From positions 310,001 to 374,000 of the forward strand of contig NZ_JAMXQS010000001.1 in the NCBI RefSeq assembly GCF_024053505.1: a stretch of DNA of 64,000 nt. The letters are read 5' to 3'. The notes below the pieces were generated by a model. The model was not told the origin of the DNA. It made no database searches and saw nothing but the letters and a program-made list of their open reading frames with translations. The stretch is from Mesorhizobium liriopis. GTDB lineage: Bacteria > Pseudomonadota > Alphaproteobacteria > Rhizobiales > Rhizobiaceae. Below, one piece after another: positions 45,927-55,556 of the stretch (positions within the stretch are counted from its first letter, which is position 1; every line of letters starts with the position of its first letter). Made by a program: the position numbers and the translations under genes.

Positions 45927-47876
45927 TTGGCCAAGCTTCCGCGCCTGAAAACGGCGTCAATCGCACGCGCGGGCATTCTCGCCTATGACGTTGCGATATC
46001 CGTCGCGGCGTTCCTTGCTGCCTTTACCCTTGCCTATGGCTATCCGTGGCGCGTGCCGGCAGTCGATCAGAAGGCGACAGCCTTCGGTCTGATCTGTGTG
46101 GTCTGCTTCTATTCCTTCGCCGTGCCGCGCGGCTCGTGGCGCCACGTGTCGATCCCCGAACTGAAGACCTTGATCAAGGCCTCGCTGCTTTCGGTGCTGA
46201 TTTATACGGTGGGCGCATTTTTGGTTTCGCGCGGCGACAATATCCCGCGCAGCGTGCCGCCGCTCACCATCATCTTCATGCTATCCGGCATGGCGGCCGC
46301 CCGGCTCACTTACCGCATGATGACGGATGGCAGCTCCGTGCGGGGGCTCTGGCGCTTCCGCCGCCCGCTGCAGTCCGACCGTTCGGTGATCATCTGCGGC
46401 ATGACGGATGCGGCGGAAGCCTTCATCCGCTCCTCGCAGCGCGTCAGCCGCGCGCCGGTCCGCGTGGTGGGTATCCTCGACGACGGCGACAGCCACCGTG
46501 CCAGCACCATCCAGGGCGTGCGCGTGCTCGGCCGCGTCAGCGAGCTTGAAACCATTCTCGCCCAGCTGCGCTTTCGCGGCACCGATGTGAAGGAACTGGT
46601 GATCGCCGACCAGTCCTCGGGCCGCCAATGGCTGCGCGACACGTTCGAGGCCGGCACGCGCGCAGGGCTGAAGGTCTCGCGCATCCCACTGATCGCCGAA
46701 ACCTCGTCGGTGACCAGCGCGACCCTTCTCGAGCCGCGCCCCATCGAGATCGGCGATCTGCTCGGCCGTGCGGAAGTAAAGACCGACATGGACAGCGTCG
46801 CTGCCCTCATCCAGGGACGCGTGGTGCTTGTCACGGGCGCAGGCGGTTCGATCGGTTCGGAACTCTGCCGGCAGATCGTCGCCATCGACCCGGCCGAACT
46901 GATCGTCATCGACAACTCCGAATACAACATCTATCGGCTCGACAACGAACTGCGCCAGTTCGCGCCCAAGCTGAAGCTCAACACGCAGGTCGCCGATGTG
47001 CGCGACCGCAACCGCATCAACGCGCTGATGGCGAGCGTGAAGCCGGAGATCGTCTTCCACGCGGCGGCCCTCAAGCATGTGCCCTTGATGGAGGCCAACC
47101 CGCTCGAAGGCCTGAAAACCAACGTGCTTGGCACCCGCAACGTGGCCGACGCCGCGCTCGAACACGGTGTGGCGACCTTCGTGATGATCTCGACCGACAA
47201 GGCGGTGAACCCGGCGAACATCATGGGCGCGACCAAGCGCGCGGCCGAAGCCTATTGCCAGGCGCTGGACGTCACCTCCACCAGCACCCGCTTCAAGACC
47301 GTGCGCTTCGGCAACGTCCTGAGCTCCGCCGGCTCCGTGGTGCCGCGCTTCCAGGAACAGATCGCGGCCGGCGGCCCGGTGACGGTGACGCACCCGAAGA
47401 TCGTGCGTTTCTTCATGACCATCCCCGAAGCCGTCCGCCTGGTGCTCCACGCCTCGGCGCAAGGGCTTAAGAACCCGGAAACACGGGGGCGCATCATGGT
47501 GCTCGACATGGGTAAGCCGGTGTCGATCGTCGATCTGGCCGAACGCATGATCGAGCTGGCCGGCTTTCGGCCACGGGTCGATATCGACATCGTCTTCACC
47601 GGCTTGCGTCCCGGCGAAAAGCTCTATGAGGAGCTGTTCGACCCCACGGAAATCCAGTCCGGCCGCACGCAGGAAGGCTTCGTCATCGCCGCGCCGCGCG
47701 TGATCGACAAGGCTCTTCTCCACCGCACCTTGAACGAGATGGAGGCGACCGTCGCCCGCGAGGATGCGGCGCGCGGCATCGAACTTCTGTCGCATATCGT
47801 GCCGGAATACGAAGCAAAGCCTTCGTCGGTGGTGGAAGACGACGAGGATGCGCTGTCGTCCGACACGATCAACTGA
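45927..47876 (+). CDS. Nucleotide-sugar 4,6-dehydratase, CapD/WbpM family
   Basis: 649 residues from TTG 45927 with AAGGCGGAG upstream. Four membrane segments in residues ~12-130, then a CoA-binding-like Rossmann domain (SVIICGMTDAAEAF), then a short-chain dehydrogenase domain starting VLVTGAGGSIGSE at about 302. The catalytic stretch STDKAVNPANIMGATKRAAE has Met in place of the usual Tyr of YxxxK, as is normal in the membrane-bound FlaA1/WbpM/CapD group. Such enzymes convert UDP-GlcNAc to a 4-keto-6-deoxy sugar for O-antigen or capsule. Overlaps the convergent O-antigen ligase gene by 8 bases. Confidence 0.9.
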   Translation: MAKLPRLKTASIARAGILAYDVAISVAAFLAAFTLAYGYPWRVPAVDQKATAFGLICVVCFYSFAVPRGSWRHVSIPELKTLIKASLLSVLIYTVGAFLVSRGDNIPRSVPPLTIIFMLSGMAAARLTYRMMTDGSSVRGLWRFRRPLQSDRSVIICGMTDAAEAFIRSSQRVSRAPVRVVGILDDGDSHRASTIQGVRVLGRVSELETILAQLRFRGTDVKELVIADQSSGRQWLRDTFEAGTRAGLKVSRIPLIAETSSVTSATLLEPRPIEIGDLLGRAEVKTDMDSVAALIQGRVVLVTGAGGSIGSELCRQIVAIDPAELIVIDNSEYNIYRLDNELRQFAPKLKLNTQVADVRDRNRINALMASVKPEIVFHAAALKHVPLMEANPLEGLKTNVLGTRNVADAALEHGVATFVMISTDKAVNPANIMGATKRAAEAYCQALDVTSTSTRFKTVRFGNVLSSAGSVVPRFQEQIAAGGPVTVTHPKIVRFFMTIPEAVRLVLHASAQGLKNPETRGRIMVLDMGKPVSIVDLAERMIELAGFRPRVDIDIVFTGLRPGEKLYEELFDPTEIQSGRTQEGFVIAAPRVIDKALLHRTLNEMEATVAREDAARGIELLSHIVPEYEAKPSSVVEDDEDALSSDTIN

Positions 47877-49155
47877 TCGGCGCCGATTTTCCCCGCGGCA
47901 CGGAAGCGACGATCACTACCGTGGTAAAGATGAAGAAGGCATCCAGAATGTCGTGCTTGAACATGATCTGGGTCAGTCCGCAAAGCACGTAGGTTCCGAC
48001 AAGCACCAGGGCGGCGAACAGCCGCTTGCGATAGCCGAAATCGCGAGGACCGCGCGTCACCGCGATGATCGGCGATGCGAGCATGGCGACAAGCGCGGTC
48101 AGCCCGAGCACACCGCCATCGATAGCCGCCGAGAAGAAGCCGTTATGAAGGTGGGAATAAAAGATCACCTTCTCGGAGTTCGGCGGATAGTGCGCGATCA
48201 CCACGGCCATACGATTCTGGATGCCGTGGCCCCAGATGGGTGAGGTCTGGAATGCGTCGGCTGCGGCCAGATACATGCGCACCCGCTGGCCGGGGCTCGA
48301 TGTATAGTCGCCATGCTGAAGGTCGGCGAAAGCGGTGACGGTCGATTTGAACAGCGCCAGAACGGCCGGCGTGACGAGTACTGCCGCGGCTGCCAGAACG
48401 ATCACCAGCGCTGCCAGAGCCGGCAGGCGCCGAAGCGGCGGAACCCAGCGACGCGGCGCATAGATGAGAAGCAAAGCGAGGATCGGCAGCGACGCGAGCC
48501 ATACCCCGCGCGTCAGCGAGAGCACCACGCAAAGCAGCCCACCAGCAAGCCCCGCCACCGCAAGCCAGCGACGCGGCGCGACAGGCGAGCTGATATTGAG
48601 CGCAGCGATGCCACCCATCGCAAGACCCAAAATGGCATAAACGGCCGGGTTTCCCGCCAGCGCCTCGGGCCGTTCGCCGAGCCATGTCTGGTAGAGCCCG
48701 ACGCCAGCGCCGGCGATGGCACCGAACCCTGCGGCCGCAATGGTGAAATCGAGATAATCGACAGGCTCGCGGCCCGCGCGAAAGCGAGGGAGCTGGGTCC
48801 AGACCGCGAGAAACGGCAGCATCTGTCCCGCGATCGGCCACATCTTCGAAGACCTCTCGCCCAGGAGCCCGGTAACGACCATAAGCGTCCAGAACGCCGT
48901 GAAGCTCGCCACCACGATCCAGTCCGTCGGTTCGAAGGCGAGCGGAAAACGCTTGAGGCTGAGGCTGACGATGCCCCAGAAGAAGAAGACGGCGAGCAGC
49001 GCTGTGATGGCGCTGCCGCCCGCCAGTGGCAGCAGGCCCATCAGCAGCACGCCGATCGCCGTGTTTCGCGCGAAGGGTGAAGCGGGCAGGGCCGGAAAGA
49101 TGCCGCTATCGCCGAACAGGAAGCTCCGCGTGGCGAAGCGCTCAAACCTTGACAT
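47869..49155 (-). CDS. O-antigen ligase/polymerase-like membrane protein (Wzy_C type)
   Basis: 428 residues from ATG 49153-49155. About ten hydrophobic segments and a large loop near residues 280-340. The loop region contains SPGQRVRMYLAAADAF and the family stretch SHLHNGFFSAAIDGGVLGL, characteristic of the Wzy_C domain. These proteins either join O-antigen to lipid A-core (WaaL) or polymerise repeat units (Wzy); the sequence alone does not decide. Start lies 14 bases inside the end of the sugar transferase gene, so the two are coupled. Confidence 0.82.
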   Translation of the reverse strand: MSRFERFATRSFLFGDSGIFPALPASPFARNTAIGVLLMGLLPLAGGSAITALLAVFFFWGIVSLSLKRFPLAFEPTDWIVVASFTAFWTLMVVTGLLGERSSKMWPIAGQMLPFLAVWTQLPRFRAGREPVDYLDFTIAAAGFGAIAGAGVGLYQTWLGERPEALAGNPAVYAILGLAMGGIAALNISSPVAPRRWLAVAGLAGGLLCVVLSLTRGVWLASLPILALLLIYAPRRWVPPLRRLPALAALVIVLAAAAVLVTPAVLALFKSTVTAFADLQHGDYTSSPGQRVRMYLAAADAFQTSPIWGHGIQNRMAVVIAHYPPNSEKVIFYSHLHNGFFSAAIDGGVLGLTALVAMLASPIIAVTRGPRDFGYRKRLFAALVLVGTYVLCGLTQIMFKHDILDAFFIFTTVVIVASVPRGKSAPIS

Positions 49156-49696
49156 GGTCGCCCTGTCCACGGCCGAGCACCGTCTTGATGATGATGCGGA
49201 GATCGCCGAAGAACGTGCGCGTCCGCGCATAGTCCGCATCGGTTTCCGCGAGCCGGAGGGGCGTGCGCATGTCCACCCCGTTGATCTGTGCAAGACCCGT
49301 AATGCCAGGGCGCAGGGCCAGAACGCCGCGTCGGCGACGCTCCTCGATCACCTCGTTCTGGCTGGGCAGACAGGGGCGTGGGCCGACGAAGCTCATTTCA
49401 CCCTTGGCGACGTTCCAGAGCTGCGGCAGCTCGTCGAGCTTGAAACGGCGCAGGCTGGCGCCCAGCCGCGTGACCGTGTCGGCGCTGGTTTCGTGCGTCG
49501 GCCGATTGGGTGTCCCCTGCCGCATGGTGCGCAGCTTGAAGCAGGTGAAGGGCCGTCCCTCGCGGCCGATACGCGTTTGGCGGAAAATCCCGGGCCCGTC
49601 CGAGTCTCGACGAACCAGCCAAACGAGAACCAACAGAACCGGTGACAGGATGACGAGCGCCACACTCGACACGACCAAATCGAACAGGCGCTTCAA
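49142..49696 (-). CDS. Initiating sugar-phosphate transferase (bacterial sugar transferase family)
   Basis: 184 residues from TTG 49694-49696; the frame has no other start codon between the upstream stop and this TTG, and AAAGGA lies 9 bases before it. One membrane hairpin at the N-terminus (KRLFDLVVSSVALVILSPV). The family core is complete: FRQTRIGREGRPFTCFKLRTM, LRRFKLDELPQLWNV, GEMSFVGPRPCLPSQ and LRPGITGLAQINGV. Small PglC-like form without the large N-terminal domain of WbaP. It moves a sugar phosphate onto undecaprenyl phosphate to start a glycan unit. Confidence 0.92.
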   Translation of the reverse strand: MKRLFDLVVSSVALVILSPVLLVLVWLVRRDSDGPGIFRQTRIGREGRPFTCFKLRTMRQGTPNRPTHETSADTVTRLGASLRRFKLDELPQLWNVAKGEMSFVGPRPCLPSQNEVIEERRRRGVLALRPGITGLAQINGVDMRTPLRLAETDADYARTRTFFGDLRIIIKTVLGRGQGDHVKV

Positions 49697-49791
49697 ATCG
49701 AACGGATCCTTTGGCTGGCCGGTAACACGAGATGTCGGCTTGGCTTTACTGTAGCGGGGAAAGTTAAACCGGAAGTGATCGAAGCCACGGC

Positions 49792-50715
49792 CTAACGGAC
49801 TTCAGGAGATGCTTGGCTTATCTGCTTGGCCGTCTCGGTGAGTCCTCTCACGGAATCCGGTTCGGCCTGCCATTCCAATCCCTCGAGTGCGCCGACATCG
49901 GCGCTTTGCGCGGCGAAAATGGCCGCGTTGGGGCGAAACGCCGAAACCACGGCCCAAGGGAACGGCAGAAGGTTCGGGCGTCGCCGGTAACCGTTCCGCA
50001 AGGCGCTGACGATTGCGGCGAACGATGATGGTGCACGGTCGGCGGCCAGGTAGAGCGGTTCCAGTCTCGGCGCTTCCAGCAGAGCATCGAGCGCACTCGT
50101 CACGCCAAAGAGCCCGATCAGCGGCCGGTGCCCGGGCATTCCCCGTAATGGCAGCGGCCAGCGCGAGTCAGCCAGATGCGCGAGCTTAGCCAGCATCCCG
50201 CCCATGCCGGGACCATAAACCGAGGGAAGCCGCAGGCTGGTGCCGCGCCCCGTTCCAGCGAAAGCTTTGGTCACGGCCTTCTCTCCGGCGAGCTTTGATT
50301 GCCCGTAGAGGCCGGTCGGGGAGGGAGCCATGCCGGTCGTGAACCTGCCGCTCCAGCCGGCGTCGGCCGCCGCACGGAGAGAGGAAAGAAAGACGAAGCG
50401 GCAATGGGGAAGATTTGCCGCGGCACGCGCCAGCCGTCCCGTCAGCTCGCCATTGACCTGCATGAAGGTTTCGGGATCGGCGCCCTCGTCATTGTTGAGC
50501 GCCGCACAATGAATCACGGCCCGCGCGCCCTCGAATGCGTGGCGGAACTCTGGCTCGCGTGCGTCGAAGCGGGGAAGGGGGCGCCAGTCCATCGCGGCAA
50601 GCGCGCCAGTCGGCGGCTTGCGCACCAGGAGCCGCACCGGCTCCCCGCGCGCAACCAGATGGCGCACGATCGCGCCGCCGATGAAACCGTTTGCTCCGGT
50701 GACGATCGTGGTCAA
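49792..50715 (-). CDS. NAD-dependent epimerase/dehydratase
   Basis: 307 residues from TTG 50713-50715, with AGGGAAG upstream; the longer open frame overlaps the divergent gene and lacks homology. Extended short-chain dehydrogenase: IVTGANGFIGGAIV is the NAD loop, VIHCAALNNDEGADPETF and FVFLSSLRAAA follow, and YGQSKLAGE is the YxxxK catalytic pair. Members of this set make or reduce 4-keto sugars linked to initiating transferases (often QuiNAc or FucNAc synthesis). It precedes the sugar transferase by about 95 bases on the same strand, and fits with the CapD-like dehydratase nearby. Confidence 0.88.
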   Translation of the reverse strand: MTTIVTGANGFIGGAIVRHLVARGEPVRLLVRKPPTGALAAMDWRPLPRFDAREPEFRHAFEGARAVIHCAALNNDEGADPETFMQVNGELTGRLARAAANLPHCRFVFLSSLRAAADAGWSGRFTTGMAPSPTGLYGQSKLAGEKAVTKAFAGTGRGTSLRLPSVYGPGMGGMLAKLAHLADSRWPLPLRGMPGHRPLIGLFGVTSALDALLEAPRLEPLYLAADRAPSSFAAIVSALRNGYRRRPNLLPFPWAVVSAFRPNAAIFAAQSADVGALEGLEWQAEPDSVRGLTETAKQISQASPEVR

Positions 50716-50785
50716 ACGCTCTTCCCTCGACAGGCGGCACCGCTGCGCCGATAAGGACGCCTGTTCCTCAATCGATCCGTTCCCT

Positions 50786-51919
50786 TTGCCACAGTTCCCA
50801 CCCCCGAGGCTCGCTTTCGTCGTCACCGAAGACTGGTTCTTCGTGTCGCATTTCCTGCCCATGATCCGGGCAGCCACCGAGGCGGGATTCGAGCCGCTGG
50901 TGATCGCCCGCGTGCGTGAACATCGCGGCGCAATCGAGGCAATGGGCGCACGCGTCGTGCCGCTCGAAGCCGAGCGGCGCAGCCTCGATCCCTTCAAGGC
51001 AGCCGCGACCTTCTGGCGCCTCGCGCGCATCCTGCGGCGCGAGCGTGTATCCGCCGTTCACTGCATCGCGCTGCGTGGCATTCTCAACGGCGGCGTGGCA
51101 GCCATGCTGGCTGGCGTCTCGCGCCGTGTCTTCGCCGTCACCGGTGGCGGGTTTCTCAGCGCCCATGCCAGCCGGCGCGCAAAGCTCAGCGCGCGTGTCT
51201 TGCGCTTCGCTATCCGGCATCTCTTCCGGACACGCACCACGCGCTACCTCTTCGAGAACGAGGACGACCCGCGCAGCTTCGGCCTCGATCAGAGCGAGCC
51301 GGATGTCTGGGTCGTCGGCGGCGCGGGCGTCGATCCCGATTATTTTCAGCCCGTTCCGCTTCCGCCCACGCCGCCTTTGCGCGTCGCGGTGGTCGCGCGG
51401 ATGCTGTGGTCGAAGGGGGTGGACCTCGCAGTGGAAGCCGTTCGGCTGGCGCGAGCAGCAGGCGCTGCGGTCGAGCTGTCACTCTACGGCCTGCCCGATC
51501 CGTCCAACCCGCAATCTGTGCCGCGCGCGACCTTGGAAGATTGGTCGAAGCGTGACGGCATCACATGGCATGGGCGGACGAGCGATGTGCGCGAGGTCTG
51601 GGCCGTGCATCATATCGCCTGCCTGCCCTCGCGCGGCGGCGAGGGCCTGCCGCGCAGCATTCTCGAGGCCGCCGCCTGCGGCCGCGCCGTTCTCACCACC
51701 GACGTGCCCGGCTGCCGCTCGTTCGTCCGCGATGAAGTGGATGGCTTCGTCGTGCCACCCGACAATGCGGAGGCGCTCGCCGAAAAGCTCGTGGCACTGG
51801 CACGCGACCCTGTGCGCGTCGCCGCGATGGGGACCAACGCACGCGCTCGCGTGCTCGACGGCTATCGCGAAAAGGATGTGGTGGAGACGGTCGCCGCGCT
51901 CTACCGCACACTCGCGTGA
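50786..51919 (+). CDS. Glycosyltransferase family 4 protein
   Basis: 377 residues from TTG 50786; GTG 50708 or earlier starts are possible but overlap the divergent epimerase, and the conserved part begins RLAFVVTEDWFFVSHFLPM a few residues after this TTG. GT-B fold: an N-terminal acceptor domain with IRAATEAGFEPLVIARV, and a C-terminal donor domain with RVAVVARMLWSKGVDLAVEA and the nucleotide-sugar E-x7-E region SRGGEGLPRSILEAAACGR. Retaining enzyme of the cytoplasmic face of the inner membrane. Likely adds a sugar to the undecaprenyl-linked glycan made by the neighbouring genes. Confidence 0.85.
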   Translation: MPQFPPPRLAFVVTEDWFFVSHFLPMIRAATEAGFEPLVIARVREHRGAIEAMGARVVPLEAERRSLDPFKAAATFWRLARILRRERVSAVHCIALRGILNGGVAAMLAGVSRRVFAVTGGGFLSAHASRRAKLSARVLRFAIRHLFRTRTTRYLFENEDDPRSFGLDQSEPDVWVVGGAGVDPDYFQPVPLPPTPPLRVAVVARMLWSKGVDLAVEAVRLARAAGAAVELSLYGLPDPSNPQSVPRATLEDWSKRDGITWHGRTSDVREVWAVHHIACLPSRGGEGLPRSILEAAACGRAVLTTDVPGCRSFVRDEVDGFVVPPDNAEALAEKLVALARDPVRVAAMGTNARARVLDGYREKDVVETVAALYRTLA

Positions 51920-52053
51920 TGGCGCACCTCGCTTCCGAAATCCGCCATGATTCGAGTGCCTTGGCGAATTCCGCGCGGTTATCAGGTTCAAATCTGCGCC
52001 GAAGCGTGCCTTGATGCGATCGACACCGTTTTCCGTTTAGGGATTGCCCGCCT

Positions 52054-53331
52054 TTGTTCGTATCCTTCTTTCCCCAGCCGAAGCTGTTCTTCTCTTCGGC
52101 AGCGGCGTGGAGCCTCGTGCTCGTGCTTCTCTGGTTCTTCGGCGGTGAGCAGGCGGGCGCCCTGATCGGGTTGCCGCCCGCGGATCCCAGTGCGCCGCCG
52201 ACCATCGGCATCACGGTGTTCTGGTCCAAGCCGTTTCTCTGGTTCTACATCTATTTTTGGCTGGGCGTTTTCTTCTTCTACGCGTTCTGGCGCCTTTATT
52301 GTCCGCATCCGTGGCAGGATTGGTCGATCCTCGTTGCCGCGCTCATCCTGTTTCTCATCTACTTCAACGTTCAGGTGAGCGTCGCCGTCAACAACTGGTA
52401 TGGTCCCTTCTGGGACTACATCCAGGGCGTGATGTCGAAGACGCAGACTTCGACGGTCGAGGAGTTCTACGACCGCGCCAGTTCATTCGCGTGGCTCGCT
52501 CTGCTCGGCATGAATGTCGCCGTCATCAACGCCTTCATCGTCAGCCACTGGATCTTCCGCTGGCGCAACGCGATGAACGATTACTACATGAGCCACTGGC
52601 CCAAGCTGCGCCACATCGAAGGTGCGTCCCAGCGCGTGCAGGAAGACACGATGCGCTTCTCGCAGATCATGGAAGGTCTGGGCTCAAGCTTCGTCGATTC
52701 GATCATGACCCTGATCGCGTTCCTGCCCGTCCTGATCGCGCTTCAGCAGCACATCACCGAACTGCCGATCGTCGGTGCCATCGGCCAGCCACTCGTTGTC
52801 GCGGCCCTCTTCTGGTGCGCGCTTGGAACGGTGTCGCTCATTCTCGCCGGCATCAAGCTGCCGGGCCTGCAATTCCGCAACCAGCGGGTGGAAGCCGCCT
52901 ACCGCAAGGAACTCGTTTATGGCGAGGACCATGCCGACCGCGCCCAGCCCGCCACCGTGCGCGAGCTCTTCGACAATGTCCGGCACAACTACTTCCGGCT
53001 CTACTTCCACTACGTCTATTTCAACATCGTCCGCTACACCTACCTCCAGGCGAACGGCATTTTCTCGCTCCTGATCCTCGGCCCCTCCATCGTCGCCGGG
53101 CGCATCAGCCTCGGCCTGATGAACCAGGTTTCGATGGCCTTCAGCCAGGTGACGAGCTCGTTCCAGTTCCTCGTGAACTCGTGGTCGACCATCGTGGAGC
53201 TGTTGTCGGTCCATAAACGTCTGCGCGCGTTCGAGGCCGCGATCACGGGCGAGGAACTTCCCGAGATCGACCAGCGCTACCTTGCGCGCGAAGACGCTGG
53301 CGTTCCGCCACAGGAGCAGCCGGCTTCGTAG
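52054..53331 (+). CDS. SbmA/BacA-family peptide transporter
   Basis: 425 residues from TTG 52054. SbmA/BacA fold with about seven membrane helices and no ATP-binding domain: [18 protein letters not shown] at the N-terminus, [50 protein letters not shown] and [19 protein letters not shown] follow in the order of the family. These proteins import antimicrobial peptides and glycopeptides using the proton gradient. In rhizobia BacA is needed to survive plant NCR peptides and in Brucella for chronic infection. It also affects very-long-chain fatty acid modification of lipid A there. A terminator follows. Confidence 0.9.
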   Translation: MFVSFFPQPKLFFSSAAAWSLVLVLLWFFGGEQAGALIGLPPADPSAPPTIGITVFWSKPFLWFYIYFWLGVFFFYAFWRLYCPHPWQDWSILVAALILFLIYFNVQVSVAVNNWYGPFWDYIQGVMSKTQTSTVEEFYDRASSFAWLALLGMNVAVINAFIVSHWIFRWRNAMNDYYMSHWPKLRHIEGASQRVQEDTMRFSQIMEGLGSSFVDSIMTLIAFLPVLIALQQHITELPIVGAIGQPLVVAALFWCALGTVSLILAGIKLPGLQFRNQRVEAAYRKELVYGEDHADRAQPATVRELFDNVRHNYFRLYFHYVYFNIVRYTYLQANGIFSLLILGPSIVAGRISLGLMNQVSMAFSQVTSSFQFLVNSWSTIVELLSVHKRLRAFEAAITGEELPEIDQRYLAREDAGVPPQEQPAS

Positions 53332-53340
53332 AGACGGCAT

Positions 53341-53374
53341 GAGGCGGCAGGCCCAAAAACCCTGCCGCCTCTTC
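53341..53374 (+). terminator. Terminator-like hairpin after sbmA/bacA-like gene
   Basis: GAGGCGGCAGG at 53341-53351 pairs perfectly with CCTGCCGCCTC at 53361-53371. The following bases are TTCCCCTT rather than a pure T run, so strength is uncertain. It lies 10 bases after the stop. Confidence 0.6.
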
Positions 53375-53378
53375 CCCT

Positions 53379-53396
53379 TGCGGTAAAATTACCGCA
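53379..53396 (+). promoter_or_regulatory. Perfect 18-bp palindrome upstream of TPR-der genes
   Basis: TGCGGTAA-AA-TTACCGCA, two perfect 8-base arms with two central bases, 56 bases before the start of the TPR gene. Its compact, AT-centred symmetry looks like an operator for a dimeric regulator; the arms do not match a consensus I know. It could also be a small RNA hairpin. Confidence 0.5.
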
Positions 53397-53428
53397 TAGG
53401 CGCGGGCGAGAGATTTCCGAACAGGGAT

Positions 53429-53445
53429 GGGCGCGTGTCGCGCCC
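53429..53445 (+). promoter_or_regulatory. GC hairpin abutting the start of the TPR gene
   Basis: GGGCGCG-TGT-CGCGCCC, a perfect 7-bp stem with a 3-base loop, immediately followed by AAAGGC and the ATG at 53452. It covers the region just upstream of the ribosome site and could limit translation of this gene. Confidence 0.45.
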
Positions 53446-53451
53446 AAAGGC

Positions 53452-54117
53452 ATGAGCAACGATACTTTCATTCGCGAAGTGAACGAGGAGATCCGCCAGG
53501 AGCGCGCCAAGGCGCTCTGGACGCGTTTTGGCCCCGTGGCCATCGCGCTGGCCGTCCTCGTCGTGCTCGGCACCGCGGCCTGGGTCGCCTATGAGCACTT
53601 CGCGAACCAGCGCGCCAATGCGTCCGGCGACCGCTTCTCGCAGGCCCTGACGCTCGCCAACACGAACAAGCCCGACGAGGCGCTGGCGGCCTTCAAGGCG
53701 CTCGAGGAAGACGGCTACGGTAATTATCCCGTGCTGGCCCGTTTGCGCTCGGCCACCGTGCTTGCGCAGAAGGCGGATTTCGCGGGTGCCGTGGCGGCTT
53801 TCGATGCGGTTGCCGCCGACACCGCCGTGCCGCAGGTGCTTCAGGACGCTGCCCGCCTGCGTGCCGCTCTTCTGCTTGTCGATCACGGCTCTTATGCGGA
53901 TGTCGCGTCGCGTGCCGAAGCGCTTTCGACGGACGACAATCCCTTTCGCCATTCGGCACGCGAGGCGTTGGGCCTTTCCGCCTGGAAGGAAAACCGTGCG
54001 GCCGACGCACTCAAGCTTTTCGATCAGATCAAGGACGACCAGCAGGCCCCGAACGGCGCGCGTCAGCGCGCAACCATGATGGGTGACCTTATCCGCTCGT
54101 CCGGCAGCGCTAGCTAA
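53452..54117 (+). CDS. YfgM-like TPR membrane protein (DUF2133-type)
   Basis: 221 residues. N-terminal cytoplasmic segment ([20 protein letters not shown]), one membrane helix (about 27-45, [19 protein letters not shown]), then a tetratricopeptide-like periplasmic domain rich in Ala. Family of E. coli YfgM, an ancillary part of the SecYEG translocon that works with periplasmic chaperones. It sits 5 bases before der, as in many proteobacteria where yfgM, bamB and der are linked; bamB is not present here. Confidence 0.82.
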   Translation: MSNDTFIREVNEEIRQERAKALWTRFGPVAIALAVLVVLGTAAWVAYEHFANQRANASGDRFSQALTLANTNKPDEALAAFKALEEDGYGNYPVLARLRSATVLAQKADFAGAVAAFDAVAADTAVPQVLQDAARLRAALLLVDHGSYADVASRAEALSTDDNPFRHSAREALGLSAWKENRAADALKLFDQIKDDQQAPNGARQRATMMGDLIRSSGSAS

Positions 54118-54122
54118 GAGTG

Positions 54123-55556
54123 ATGACTTTTCGCGCTGCCATCGTCGGCCGGCCCAATGTCGGCAAGTCCACGCTTTTCAACCGGCTTGCGGGGCGCAAG
54201 CTGGCGCTTGTGGACGACACGCCCGGCGTGACGCGTGACCGCCGCCTGCATGACGCCAAGCTCTACGACATCCATTTCGAGGTGATCGATACGGCAGGCT
54301 TCGAGGAGTCCGGCCCCGAAACGCTGGCCGGCCGCATGCGCACGCAGACCGAGATCGCGCTGCGCGAGGCCGATCTCATCTTCTTCGTGATCGATGCCCG
54401 CGCCGGTGTTCTGCCGGACGATCGCGCCTTTGCCGATGTGGTGCGCCGCTCGAACAAGCCGGTCGTGCTCATTGCCAACAAGAGCGAATCCCGCGCGGCT
54501 GACGCCGGCTATCTTGAAGCGTGGGAACTGGGCCTTGGCGACCCCGTGCCGATTTCCGCCGAGCACGGCCAGGGCATGCCGGACCTGCGCGAGGCCGTGG
54601 TCGAGGCACTCGGCGAAGAGCGTGTCTTCGGCGACGAGGATGAGGACGAGACGCCCGCCCTTTCGGCGCCTCTGATCGGCGAGGACATCGCCGACCCGGA
54701 CGCGGAAGAGCCAGCCTACGACGACACCAAGCCGATGCGCATCGCGATTGTCGGCCGCCCGAATGCCGGCAAGTCCACACTTATCAATGCGCTGATCGGC
54801 GAGGATCGTCTGCTGACCGGTCCCGAAGCCGGCATCACGCGAGACTCGATCTCCGTCGACTGGGAATGGCGCGGTCGCCGCATCAAGCTGTGGGACACGG
54901 CTGGCATGCGCCGCAAGGCGCGCGTGCAGGAAAAGCTTGAAAAGCTGTCCGTTGCCGACGGCCTGCGCGCCATCCGCTTCGCCGAGGTCGTGGTCGTCGT
55001 GCTCGATGCGACCATTCCCTTCGAGAAGCAGGACTTGCAGATCGCCGACCTGATCATCCGCGAGGGCCGCGCGCCGGTCATCGCCTTCAGCAAGTGGGAC
55101 CTGATCGAAGACCGTCAGGCGACGCTCGCCCATCTACGCGAAGCGACCGACCGGCTTTTGCCGCAGGTGCGCGGCATCCGCGCGGTGCCGATTTCGTCGG
55201 AAACGGGCAGGGGGCTCGATGCTCTGATGGAGTCGGTGATCTCGACCCACAAGGTCTGGAACCGCCGCGTGTCCACTGGCCGCCTCAACCGTTGGCTGGA
55301 AGGCATCATCGCCCACCATCCGCCACCGGCCGTGGCCGGGCGTCGCCTGAAGATCAAATATGTGACGCAGGCCAAGACCCGGCCGCCGGGCTTCGTCGTG
55401 TCCACCTCGCGCCCCGATGCGATGCCGCAGGCTTATCTGCGCTATCTGTCCAACAATCTGCGCGAAGCCTTCGACATGCCCGGCGTGCCGATCCGCATGA
55501 TGCTGCGCGGCTCGGACAATCCCTTCGCGGGACGTGCGCGCAAGAAGGCTGACTGA
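54123..55556 (+). CDS. der: Ribosome assembly GTPase Der (EngA)
   Basis: 477 residues from ATG 54123 (a GTG directly before it is possible). Two tandem GTPase domains: the first with GRPNVGKST (9-17), [15 protein letters not shown] and IANKSE; the second, after an acidic linker ([11 protein letters not shown]), with [29 protein letters not shown] and AFSKWD. The C-terminal KH-like domain ends KARTRPPGF-type sequence and [18 protein letters not shown]. Der is essential for 50S subunit assembly. Complete and ordinary. Confidence 0.97.
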   Translation: MTFRAAIVGRPNVGKSTLFNRLAGRKLALVDDTPGVTRDRRLHDAKLYDIHFEVIDTAGFEESGPETLAGRMRTQTEIALREADLIFFVIDARAGVLPDDRAFADVVRRSNKPVVLIANKSESRAADAGYLEAWELGLGDPVPISAEHGQGMPDLREAVVEALGEERVFGDEDEDETPALSAPLIGEDIADPDAEEPAYDDTKPMRIAIVGRPNAGKSTLINALIGEDRLLTGPEAGITRDSISVDWEWRGRRIKLWDTAGMRRKARVQEKLEKLSVADGLRAIRFAEVVVVVLDATIPFEKQDLQIADLIIREGRAPVIAFSKWDLIEDRQATLAHLREATDRLLPQVRGIRAVPISSETGRGLDALMESVISTHKVWNRRVSTGRLNRWLEGIIAHHPPPAVAGRRLKIKYVTQAKTRPPGFVVSTSRPDAMPQAYLRYLSNNLREAFDMPGVPIRMMLRGSDNPFAGRARKKAD

